A DNA stretch of 64,000 bases from UBA868 sp016776875. GTDB lineage: Bacteria > Pseudomonadota > Gammaproteobacteria > Arenicellales > UBA868. Shown in pieces: positions 54,085-61,781 of the stretch; position 1 is the first letter of the stretch; every line of letters begins with the position of its first letter. The notes beneath the pieces are model-generated. The model saw nothing but the letters and a program-made list of their open reading frames with translations, was not told where the DNA came from and searched no databases. A program made the position numbers and the translations under genes. The stretch spans positions 1,054,001 through 1,118,000 of the forward strand of contig CP179198.1 in assembly GCA_051201585.1 (NCBI GenBank), in the 5' to 3' direction.

Positions 54085-55329
54085 ATGACAGTTGGATCTG
54101 AAAAACGCGTCGAACGATCGCCTCGTCAACACGGCGCGATGGAGTTCAGTGAGGCACCTGTTGATCTAGACACCGTTCGGCAAGATCGATTATCAAGACT
54201 TCGGTTATCAATGGCCAAGCATGATGTTGCCGGGTTACTCCTGTTTGATCAAATCAATACACGGTACGCGACGGATGCGACCAACATGCAAGTGTGGTGC
54301 TCGCACTATGAGACGCGATGCGTGTTTATTGCCCAGAACGGCCCGGTCGTGCTGTTTGACTATGCGAACCATCCCCATCTTGCCGAAGATTTACCGGGAA
54401 TAGATGAATACCGAGTGATTCCATCTTTTTATTTTTTTTCGGCCGGACCGAATGGTCCTGATCGCGTAAAGATTTTTGCAGACCAAATAGATGATCTAAT
54501 GAAAACGCATTGCGGCGATGACCGGATACTCGGCGTTGACCGTTTATCGTTTCCAGCCTGTGACGCGCTCCGAGATCGTGGGTTGATTTTGGTTGAAGGC
54601 GAAGGTGTGTGCGAAAGGGCACGCTCCATAAAATCTGTTGGGGAATTGGAGTTAATGCGTGCATCGATGGCAGTCTGTGAGGCCGGATGCCTCTCGATGA
54701 AGGCTGCGCTTGAGCCCGGTATTACTGAAAATGCCCTTTGGGCGAAACTCCATGAGACAAATATTCGATTGGGCGGTGAATGGATAGAGACGCGTCTGTT
54801 GTCGTCAGGTCCGCGAACCAATCCATGGTTCAGAGAGTGCTCAATGCGACCGATCGAAAGAAATGACCTTGTCAGTTTTGATACCGATTTGATTGGGCCG
54901 TACGGATATTGCTCGGATATTTCCCGCTCCTGGTTGTGTGGAGACTACCCTAGTGACGAACAGCGGCGTTTATATTCAGCCGCTTTTGAGCAAATTGAAA
55001 CCAATATTGCCGCACTTCGGCCCGGCCGAACATTTCATGATGTATCGACGGATTGTTGGCGTATCCCGGAGGAGTACTTATCCCAACGTTATCCGTCGCT
55101 TATGCATGGGGTGGGGCTTGCGGACGAGTATCCCAGCATTAAGCACGAGACAGACCTGGATACCCGAGGTTATGAAGGAACGGTAGAGCCGGGCATGGTG
55201 CTTTGTGTAGAGTCATTTATTGGGTCGGTCGGGGGGCGTGAAGGTGTGAAACTTGAGGAGCAGGTTATCATTACTGCCGACGGTACCGAGCGAATGTCGA
55301 CCCTCGACTTTGAGATGGACTGGCTTTAA
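54085..55329 (+). CDS. dddP: DMSP lyase DddP-family (M24 metallopeptidase fold)
   Basis: A 414-residue M24-fold protein that should cleave dimethylsulfoniopropionate to dimethylsulfide and acrylate. Identity rests on long stretches shared with roseobacterial DddP: GGEWIETRLLSSGPRTNPWF, FDTDLIGPYGYCSDISRSW and LMHGVGLADEYP. The six residues known to bind two metals in DddP align in order: Asp266, Asp268, Asp278, His341, Glu376 and Glu391, and Asp347, at the position of the catalytic base Asp377, is present (numbering offset about 30). An ordinary Xaa-Pro dipeptidase or creatinase would not share these. The start is ATG with AAGG ten bases upstream. First gene of a likely five-gene operon. Confidence 0.88.
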   Translation: MTVGSEKRVERSPRQHGAMEFSEAPVDLDTVRQDRLSRLRLSMAKHDVAGLLLFDQINTRYATDATNMQVWCSHYETRCVFIAQNGPVVLFDYANHPHLAEDLPGIDEYRVIPSFYFFSAGPNGPDRVKIFADQIDDLMKTHCGDDRILGVDRLSFPACDALRDRGLILVEGEGVCERARSIKSVGELELMRASMAVCEAGCLSMKAALEPGITENALWAKLHETNIRLGGEWIETRLLSSGPRTNPWFRECSMRPIERNDLVSFDTDLIGPYGYCSDISRSWLCGDYPSDEQRRLYSAAFEQIETNIAALRPGRTFHDVSTDCWRIPEEYLSQRYPSLMHGVGLADEYPSIKHETDLDTRGYEGTVEPGMVLCVESFIGSVGGREGVKLEEQVIITADGTERMSTLDFEMDWL

Positions 55330-55350
55330 CTTCCCGACGACGATTGCTGA

Positions 55351-56328
55351 ATGAAGATCACCATTGATTGCTTGCAATACTGTAACTGGTCACGCAATAT
55401 TTTTGAGCAGATGCGTGAGGGAGGCCTGGATGCGGTTCATGTCACGATTGCTTATCACGAAGATTTTCGTCAGACGGTCGATCGAATCTCGCAATGGAAT
55501 CGCCTGCTTGATCAGTACAGCGATTTGATTCAGCCGGGGCGGACGGCGGACGACGTTTTGCGCGCCCGCGACACGAATAAAACCGCTATTTTTTACGGGT
55601 TCCAGAATTGTTCTCCGATTGAATCGGATATTGATCTCGTTGAGATCTGTCATCAGCTTGGGGCGCGATTTATGCAGCTTTCGTACAATAACCAGTCGTT
55701 ATTGGCGACCGGCTGTTATGAGTCAGATGATCCAGGCATTACCCGAATGGGAAAACAGGTTATCGCGGAAATGAATCGAGTGGGACTGGTTGTTGACATG
55801 AGTCACTCTGCAGAGCGGTCAACGTTGGAAGCGATAGAGTGCTCCACGCGGCCGATTGCCATTACTCATGCGAATCCGTCACGCTGGCATCCTGCTTTGC
55901 GGAATAAATCCGATTCAGTCCTTCGCGCACTGTCGGAGTCCGGCGGCATGATCGGATTTTCGCTTTATCCGCATCATCTAGCTAAAGGTAGCGCGTGTAC
56001 GTTGGATAATTTTTGTCAGATGATTGCAGATACGGCCGATGATATGGGAATCGATCATATCGGGATTGGGTCAGACCTTTGTCAGGACCAGCCCGATAGC
56101 GTGGTCGAATGGATGAGAAACGGCCGTTGGACCCGTGAGAAGGATTTTGGTGAGGGATCCAAGGCATCCCCCGGATTTCCTGATCAACCCGCTTGGTTTA
56201 AAGATAACCGCGACTTCCCGTCGCTAAGAGCCGGATTGAAGAAAGTTGGCCTGAATGACGCCGCGGTGAACGCAGTCATGGGGGATAACTGGCTACGTTT
56301 CTTTGAGAAATCATTTGGCCCCGCGTAA
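55351..56328 (+). CDS. Membrane-dipeptidase (M19)-family protein with altered first metal motif
   Basis: A 325-residue M19-type amidohydrolase fold. Metal-site blocks are recognisable: Glu in QNCSPIESD, VVDMSHSAERS (His), AITHANPS (His) and DHIGIGSDLCQD near the C-terminus. The usual N-terminal H-x-D metal motif is replaced by TIDCLQYCNWSRNIF, so one zinc site is altered; similar forms occur in alphaproteobacteria as I recall. It begins 21 bases after dddP. It might hydrolyse a D-amino-acid dipeptide or an unrelated amide in this pathway. Confidence 0.8.
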   Translation: MKITIDCLQYCNWSRNIFEQMREGGLDAVHVTIAYHEDFRQTVDRISQWNRLLDQYSDLIQPGRTADDVLRARDTNKTAIFYGFQNCSPIESDIDLVEICHQLGARFMQLSYNNQSLLATGCYESDDPGITRMGKQVIAEMNRVGLVVDMSHSAERSTLEAIECSTRPIAITHANPSRWHPALRNKSDSVLRALSESGGMIGFSLYPHHLAKGSACTLDNFCQMIADTADDMGIDHIGIGSDLCQDQPDSVVEWMRNGRWTREKDFGEGSKASPGFPDQPAWFKDNRDFPSLRAGLKKVGLNDAAVNAVMGDNWLRFFEKSFGPA

Positions 56329-56335
56329 CCGCAGG

Positions 56336-56356
56336 CCGTAGACCGTAGACCGTAGG
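56336..56356 (+). repeat. Three tandem heptamers (CCGTAGA) before the 575-aa gene
   Basis: Three head-to-tail copies, the last with one change, lie in the 44-base gap and run into the AGGAG ribosome-binding site of the following gene, 14 bases before its ATG. Slippage would not change the reading frame, so phase variation is not implied. Confidence 0.75.
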
Positions 56357-56372
56357 AGAGAATAGCAAGATT

Positions 56373-58100
56373 ATGAATTCCGACGTTGATCTATTGACCC
56401 AAAACGAAGCCGTGAGTCACGGGTTTTTTTCGGACACCGTACCGCTTCGGCCGCCAGAAATGGTGTGCCGGATGGAGCGGATGGGAGCTGCGTTTCCCAC
56501 TCGATTGAGTTTTATGCGACTTCTGCTCAGGCGAATGAAACAGGAGATGTGGAAAATTCAGAGAGTGCGTTTTGATCTGGATGATTCGGGTTATGGTCGC
56601 GCGGTTTATGAGGTGCATACACCTGATCGTCAATATTCGCTGGCGGCTTTTGCCAATCCGCTCGCGGACCATCAGCGTACCGACCGTGTAATCGCGTCCG
56701 CATGGGACGCCGCATTTGTTCTGTTTGACGGTAAGCCAACAAAGGGTGATCTGGAGCGCCTTGCTGATAATGTACCGCATCAAGAAGCAGGCCGCTTTGA
56801 GGCAACCGATTTGGTTATTTCTCGAGCTAACCGGAGTATGCGGTTGTTCGAATATGTGTGTGGTTGTCTAGCGAAAGGTGATCAACCCGATGCAGATAAG
56901 CTTCTGGAAGTTGGATATCTCATGCGAACCACGGCGGTCTACGGGAATGGCAAGTTTGGTATCAGCGATCGCTCCAGAATTAACTGGCGTGAAGAGGCTA
57001 GAAATTCGTTTCAAATCGAGATGTTAACGGTCTATTTGATTCGTCTTTTCACTGTGGACCAACTGGATCATATCGCGAAATGTAGAGCCCCCGACAAGGC
57101 GGTTAAGCTAAAGCCTGAACTCAAACGTGCGTTAGGTATAGGTAACGCAACGGGTCTCGGGATGGCGCCCTTTGTTGTGAGTCACCCTGAGTTATTCCAT
57201 GAATGGTTTCACGCGCGGGAAACTGCCCTCGCACGAGTGCGCGCGCTCGACTGCGTATCACAAGAAAGCATTGACCGTGCGAGAGCCCTTGCACAACGCG
57301 TTCTGGGCCATCTGGAGCAATGGCATTCGGGTGACCTGGAGTATCAATCAAGAAATCAACGACTCGGGGAGGATCTGAAGACTCTTCTGAGTTGGTTGTC
57401 AGATGGTTCAGCGTCCGGTATTCGTGAGCGGTTTTGGGATGATACGGTTCGAAAGAGTGAAACGGCGTTTGGCGTTGATGCCCAGGAGTTGCTTGTTGCT
57501 TTACTGATCGAAACATATCCTGAATGTGTTGAAGATCTTGAAAAGTCTTTTCATTCATCTGAGACACGAAGGATTGATGTCGCGATGACGGTAGCAGAAT
57601 TTCGGGAACAGTTTGATAAGCAGTATGCTTGGGTCGATCAGTATGACTTTTCGACAGACGCAGAAAATACACATTTCTGGTATGTCTCTGAAAACAAACT
57701 TGAACCCCGTTTTGGCCGTCGACGTGAGGAGCCGGGGGCGGATAAGGAAATGCCCGTGGCGATTGCTCGAGATATGTCTGCGCTGAAAGCCGGTTTGGCG
57801 GCATTCGATCAGGCTGCGGGTCTTGCAGAGTTTCTGATTGCACATCCCGAATTCAGGCATTTAGTGCGACGGGCCCAATCTCTTTCGGATTTACCTTACG
57901 GCGAGATACAGGACAATTTGATCGCTGACGGTACTTCGCCGCTCGATATCCTGAGATTTAAGCTTGCGAATTTTGGTGCAGCTAAGTTTGACCCAAAGTC
58001 AGCGCTTTGGACCCGAATTACGATGTTTCAAGGCGCGCCGTTACCGGAAGATTTAGATGGAGATTTAACGGATGACTGGTGGCTTCCGACGCTGCCTTGA
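56373..58100 (+). CDS. Unrecognised 575-residue cytoplasmic protein
   Basis: I do not recognise this family. It has no signal peptide or membrane helix and is mostly helical. Features: an N-terminal motif VPLRPPEMVCRMERMGAAFP and LSFMRLLLRRMKQEMWK, a strand-rich YGRAVYEVHTPDRQYSL, a helical central region with MRTTAVYGNGKFGISDRSRI, HEWFHARETALARVRAL, and a C-terminal WRL-like acidic tail (DGDLTDDWWLPTLP). The conserved-looking histidines, arginines and aromatic clusters suggest an enzyme. It follows the M19 gene by 44 bases and overlaps the start of the DUF3726-like gene by 22 bases, so it belongs to the dddP operon. Confidence 0.75.
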   Translation: MNSDVDLLTQNEAVSHGFFSDTVPLRPPEMVCRMERMGAAFPTRLSFMRLLLRRMKQEMWKIQRVRFDLDDSGYGRAVYEVHTPDRQYSLAAFANPLADHQRTDRVIASAWDAAFVLFDGKPTKGDLERLADNVPHQEAGRFEATDLVISRANRSMRLFEYVCGCLAKGDQPDADKLLEVGYLMRTTAVYGNGKFGISDRSRINWREEARNSFQIEMLTVYLIRLFTVDQLDHIAKCRAPDKAVKLKPELKRALGIGNATGLGMAPFVVSHPELFHEWFHARETALARVRALDCVSQESIDRARALAQRVLGHLEQWHSGDLEYQSRNQRLGEDLKTLLSWLSDGSASGIRERFWDDTVRKSETAFGVDAQELLVALLIETYPECVEDLEKSFHSSETRRIDVAMTVAEFREQFDKQYAWVDQYDFSTDAENTHFWYVSENKLEPRFGRRREEPGADKEMPVAIARDMSALKAGLAAFDQAAGLAEFLIAHPEFRHLVRRAQSLSDLPYGEIQDNLIADGTSPLDILRFKLANFGAAKFDPKSALWTRITMFQGAPLPEDLDGDLTDDWWLPTLP

Positions 58101-58838
58101 CTGCCGTGGTGCGGCAATCAGCGACCGAGTTTAGGACACTTCTAACGAAAGCGGGGCGGGGTGTTGGGCTCTCACCGGGACTCAGTGAAGATCTGGCGCG
58201 AGCGTCAGTCTGGCTCCAAGCCTGTGGTTTTGCTGGTGGCCAAGCGGCGCTAGATGCGATTGAAGGTCTGGCCAGCAAAGATTCTGATCCGGGATTTATT
58301 TCTCTGTCGAATCGGTCGGTAAGCCTGATCGAGCTCGCGGGGGAATTTATCTAGCGCCTATATTGGTGTACAACTTGCAGATGCTGTTCAATTGGGCTGG
58401 CCGTCCATGGGCGAGCCGTTTTTTTTTCATGATCTGGATAGCCCGACACTCTCGGCGGCGGCCATCGCGCTCTCCTGTCGCGATCTTGATAGTGGAACTG
58501 AACTATCTGCGAATACATCAGACCTTTATTTTTTAAGTCGCCCGCAAACAGAGGAAATCGTGATTTGCGCTCGCCCGCAAAACCAACCAGATGATGAAAT
58601 AGGGGTTCATAGCTTGAAAGTAAGCGCAATCGACTCGGGGGGCGCGTTTTTAGCAGCAGAAGTCCTGCTGGACCGAGCGCTAGAAGAACGACGTCTGCAA
58701 GAGGTTGATGCGGTCGGATTATCCGTGAGTCGCAGTATTGTCGAGAAGCTGCAGCAGTTTGCGGCTTTATTGCTGGTGCCGGAGACCGAGCAATCCCTAA
58801 AATTTGGCGCGGGAGCAGGCCTCGTCGACTCTGACTAG
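58079..58838 (+). pseudogene. DUF3726-like protein disrupted by a single-base frameshift in a G5 run
   Basis: The first frame (GTG 58079 to TAG 58354) encodes LLTKAGRGVGLSPGLSEDLARA and DAIEGLASKD, typical of the DUF3726 start. The next frame continues from about 58344 as LSSAYIGVQLADAVQLGW and ends QQFAALLLVPETEQSLKFG and GAGAGLVDSD, typical of the family end. Removing one G from the five at 58339-58343 joins them into one ~252-residue protein. Either a real inactivating indel, programmed shift or sequencing error. Its start overlaps the 575-aa gene, and the MFS gene follows four bases after its stop. Confidence 0.75.
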
Positions 58839-58842
58839 TCGC

Positions 58843-60030
58843 ATGACAAATCGATGGTGGAAACTAGCGGGTGTCTGGTTTCTCTACATGAGTTTTGGTT
58901 TGTCGATGGCAAGTCTGGCGCCGCTCGTCGAAGAGATTGAGAGCAGCCTTCGATTCTCGCACGCCGCGATGGGCAGCGTTATGGCGGCCTGGCAGTTTAT
59001 TTATCTTTTTGCCGCAATTCCGGGCGGTCTTCTTCTTGATCGAATCGGGGCAAAATGGGGTCTTGCGGCCGGGGCTCTGGTGATCGGGGTCTCGGGCATT
59101 CTTCGGGGAGTTGCGGATAGTTACGTTGAGTTGCTGCTGGCCGTTTCATTGTTTGGCCTTGGGGGGCCTTTGATATCTGCGGGCGCTCCGAAAGTTGTTA
59201 GTGAAAATTTCACCGGATCCCAAAGAGGATTCGCGATGGGGATCTATATTTCAGGTCCGGGTGTGGGTGCGATGATTGCACTTCTGGCGACGCAACCCAT
59301 TTTATTACCCATGATGGATGGTAACTGGCAACGACTTCTCCAATTGTGGGGCTTGATGAGTCTTGCGGCGGGTAGTTTTTGGTTGTGGGTGGCGAGACAT
59401 GAACACAGGCGTCGGCCGGAGTCGGAATCTGTTCGGCAGATTTTTGTGAATCTGAAAAGCCTGCTCCGTATTCCTGCCGTTCAGCTGATTTTGGTGATGA
59501 GCATCGCCGTATTTGGGATAAACCACGGCATGGGAAACTGGTTAGTAGAAATCCTGAAACAGTTGGGATTAACCGCTGAGCAGGCAAGTTTATGGGCAGC
59601 GTTGCCGGTCGGCGTTGGGATTTTGAGCGCGCTGACCTTGCCTCGCTTAGCGACCGGTAGAAGACGTTTTCAGATTCTTATTGTTCTTTTTTCAGCATCA
59701 GTTGTTGCCAGCACACTTTTGTTGTTTCAACCAACCGGGTTGATTTTATTAATGACTCTTGTGTTTGAGGGAATCGCAGCCGGATCAATGATGACTGTAT
59801 TGTTATTAACACTGGTGGAGGTGCCCGAAGTAGGCGAGCGAAGGGCGGGGACCGCGAGTGGATTTTTCTTTGCGGCCGCGGAAATTGGAGGCGTGGGCGG
59901 ACCGGTTCTACTGGGTAGCCTCTTTGCACTTAATGGAAATTTTGATTTGAGCCTCGCCGCATTGGCATTTCTTGGGGTCTTTTTAATCGCAGCGGTCTTC
60001 CCATTGCGGAGATGGTTAAAGCCGATGTAA
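58843..60030 (+). CDS. MFS transporter
   Basis: A 395-residue major facilitator from MTNRWWKLAGVW; an upstream TTG reading of 13 more residues has no ribosome-binding site and overlaps the preceding gene. Loop 2-3 motif: GGLLLDRIGAKWGLAAG; twelve hydrophobic segments. It closes the dddP operon and could move DMSP, acrylate or the M19/575-aa substrate. A terminator-like hairpin follows at 60084. Confidence 0.85.
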   Translation: MTNRWWKLAGVWFLYMSFGLSMASLAPLVEEIESSLRFSHAAMGSVMAAWQFIYLFAAIPGGLLLDRIGAKWGLAAGALVIGVSGILRGVADSYVELLLAVSLFGLGGPLISAGAPKVVSENFTGSQRGFAMGIYISGPGVGAMIALLATQPILLPMMDGNWQRLLQLWGLMSLAAGSFWLWVARHEHRRRPESESVRQIFVNLKSLLRIPAVQLILVMSIAVFGINHGMGNWLVEILKQLGLTAEQASLWAALPVGVGILSALTLPRLATGRRRFQILIVLFSASVVASTLLLFQPTGLILLMTLVFEGIAAGSMMTVLLLTLVEVPEVGERRAGTASGFFFAAAEIGGVGGPVLLGSLFALNGNFDLSLAALAFLGVFLIAAVFPLRRWLKPM

Positions 60031-60083
60031 GGTCCAAGCGCTGCTGTCTGCTGAGCGGTTCAAGTGGGTCTTTTCTTCTCTTT

Positions 60084-60110
60084 CGGCGTTGTGGGCGCCG
60101 TTATCTTTTT
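60084..60110 (+). terminator. Rho-independent terminator-like hairpin after the MFS gene
   Basis: Stem CGGCG (60084-60088) with CGCCG (60096-60100), loop of seven bases, followed by TTATCTTTTT. It lies 54 bases after the MFS stop and would end the dddP operon transcript. Confidence 0.55.
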
Positions 60111-60210
60111 ACGCGTTTTGCCGTCACAAACCAGGTCAAATTAGTCGGATTTGCTCCAAACTGACCGCTTTGTAATACTCATGAGCAGAGGCACCTGATG
60201 TGGGAGGCGG

Positions 60211-60645
60211 ATGATGAGAACACTAGATCAGATTCTTGAGATAAAGGGTTACGAAGTCGTGACAGCCCGTCCCGATGCGACGGTCTTTGAAGGCCTCAGT
60301 CTGTTAGCAAAGCATGAGGTAGGGGCCTTGGTGGTGGTGGATGTAAACCAGCCAGTCGGCCTCTTAAGCGAACGGGACTACGCACGCAAGGTGAGTCTCA
60401 AGGGTCTTTCGTCTCGAAATGTTCTGGTGCGGGATATCATGGCGAGTCCGGTGATTAGTGTCGCGGCGACGCTGACCGTTGATAAGACTCTAGGCATCAT
60501 GACCGACCGCCGCATCCGTCACCTTCCCGTTCTCGATGGACAGGGGCAAATCACCGGGATTGTCTCGATCGGCGATCTTGTTAAGGACATCATCGCCGAG
60601 CAGCAGTTTACGATCGAGCAGTTGCAGCATTACATCTACAATTAG
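60211..60645 (+). CDS. Two-CBS-domain protein
   Basis: A 144-residue protein of two tandem CBS motifs: FEGLSLLAKHEVGALVVVD and TVDKTLGIMTDRRIRHLPVLD, with SIGDLVKDIIAEQQ closing the second. Stand-alone CBS proteins bind adenine nucleotides and sense energy or redox state. The RBS GGGAGG lies just before ATG 60211; the next codon is also ATG. A permease remnant follows. Confidence 0.9.
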   Translation: MMRTLDQILEIKGYEVVTARPDATVFEGLSLLAKHEVGALVVVDVNQPVGLLSERDYARKVSLKGLSSRNVLVRDIMASPVISVAATLTVDKTLGIMTDRRIRHLPVLDGQGQITGIVSIGDLVKDIIAEQQFTIEQLQHYIYN

Positions 60646-60729
60646 GGGCTGAGACCGATCAGGGGTTCAGGCGAAGGGGGCCGGTGTTTAGGGGTATCCG
60701 GGCGCGATCTTGGTCCTCTAGATTCAGAG

Positions 60730-60870
60730 CTAAAACAAAATTCCGGAGGTCAACGCACCGGCGATGTCCAGCGCGAGATAGGTGCTCAACACGGGGCAGC
60801 GGACTAGCGACCAGACAGCTGCCATAGCCGGAACGGAGCTGATGGCGCCAGCGACAAGAAATAAAATACT
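60730..60870 (-). pseudogene. C-terminal remnant of a YraQ/DUF318-type permease
   Basis: On the minus strand the frame from 60870 to the TAG at 60730 reads LFLVAGAISSVPAMAAVWSL and ALDIAGALTSGILF, like the C-terminus of YraQ-family permeases. A stop lies at 60873 and a second frame just upstream resembles the continuing sequence, so this is the tail of a gene lost by truncation and frameshift. Identification is from memory of the family and moderate. Confidence 0.45.
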
Positions 60871-60917
60871 TCAAACAGGTTCACGGTAAATTCATCCTCG
60901 CCCGTTACTCTGGGAGG

Positions 60918-61106
60918 ATGAATAGTGTAATTCTAGAGCGTGTGGGCATGTTGTTCATCGTGTCCGGAATAGGGTATGTGGTTTTAGGGTTGTTAGGCGC
61001 GGTGCCGCTGGAATTAACGGGCTCCGGTCTCACAAACATTAGAACCCCATCGGGCATTGCGGTGGTTGGGTGTTTAATTGCCGCATTTTCGACAAAAGAC
61101 AGGTAA
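60918..61106 (+). CDS. Small two-helix membrane protein (62 aa)
   Basis: A 62-residue protein with two hydrophobic segments (MLFIVSGIGYVVLGLLGAVP and GIAVVGCLIAAFS). The ATG directly follows GGGAGG, an unusually short spacing. First of three tiny membrane genes in a row. Family unknown. Confidence 0.55.
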   Translation: MNSVILERVGMLFIVSGIGYVVLGLLGAVPLELTGSGLTNIRTPSGIAVVGCLIAAFSTKDR

Positions 61107-61116
61107 AGGAGTTCAA

Positions 61117-61299
61117 ATGTTTAAACGGTCTGACTTTTTCTTGTTGTTGGGCGTGATGCTTTCTTTTTTTGTATCGGGTTATTTGTGGTTTAACGGGCAA
61201 AGGTTAGAGGGGCTCTTCACTGCGATATGGGTGCCGGCGATCCTGGGTTTCGGCATCTACTTCAAGCTCATGATGATCTGGGGGAAAATCAATGACTGA
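61117..61299 (+). CDS. Small two-helix membrane protein (60 aa)
   Basis: Starts at ATG with GGAG seven bases upstream; 60 residues with two hydrophobic helices (FFLLLGVMLSFFVSGYLWF and TAIWVPAILGFGIYFKLMM) and a charged end. Ten bases after the preceding gene and overlapping the next by eight bases. Family unknown. Confidence 0.6.
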   Translation: MFKRSDFFLLLGVMLSFFVSGYLWFNGQRLEGLFTAIWVPAILGFGIYFKLMMIWGKIND

Positions 61300-61405
61300 T
61301 CAAGTTTTATTTTTGACCGGCGTGGTTGTTTTTTCCTTGATGGGCGTGGCGCTGATTTTGACCATTAAAGAATTTTCCGACATGAAGCGGAAGAAAGGAA
61401 AGTAG
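61292..61405 (+). CDS. Single-helix membrane peptide (37 aa), translationally coupled
   Basis: ATG at 61292 overlaps the stop of the 60-aa gene by eight bases. The 37-residue product has one hydrophobic helix (LFLTGVVVFSLMGVALILTI) and a basic tail (KRKKGK), like a membrane anchor or small subunit. The three tiny genes look like one unit, perhaps accessory subunits of a membrane complex whose main gene is elsewhere. Function unknown. Confidence 0.55.
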   Translation: MTDQVLFLTGVVVFSLMGVALILTIKEFSDMKRKKGK

Positions 61406-61562
61406 GCGAGCTATATCTATAGAGAGGGCCACTTTTTGGTTTAGGCAACTCTATTAGAGGCCTGTTTGCAATTTAGCGGGGTTGGAGCGCTGTTGGGAAA
61501 GAAACTATCCTGTTGTGCGTTCAGGATGTGAGCGATAATATTTTCCTTCTTTGATATGAGAC

Positions 61563-61637
61563 TGGCGCTCCCTAGGGGAATCGAACCCCTGTTTCCGGCG
61601 TGAGAGGCCAGCGTCCTAACCGCTAGACGAAGGGAGC
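61563..61637 (-). tRNA. tRNA-Glu (CTC anticodon)
   Basis: A 75-base cloverleaf on the minus strand: acceptor GCTCCCT/AGGGAGC, D arm with GTCTAG, anticodon stem CTGGC/GCCGG with loop CTCTCAC (anticodon CTC), T arm GGGG-TTCGAAT-CCCC, and an encoded GCCA end. Confidence 0.93.
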
Positions 61638-61781
61638 ATTTATCGGGTGCGGATGCTACCATAGCGCGACACAATTTTCCCACTGGGTTGACGTCCTGAC
61701 ACGGGTTCAGGGGCCGTCCACCGGTTTAAAGCCCCGAGTACCATTAGTCTGAAAGCATCCCATTCTAGCGATACCTTCAAG

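Noticed and set aside
54085..55329. Creatinase or Xaa-Pro dipeptidase identity for the M24 protein
   Set aside because: Long exact blocks and the Asp347 position match DddP specifically.
56336..56356. Heptamer repeat as a phase-variation switch
   Set aside because: It lies outside the coding sequence, upstream of the ribosome-binding site, with only three copies.
57121..57843. 240-codon minus-strand frame inside the 575-aa gene
   Set aside because: Pro/His/Gln-rich composition without recognisable domains; the plus-strand frame is longer, operonic and better composed.
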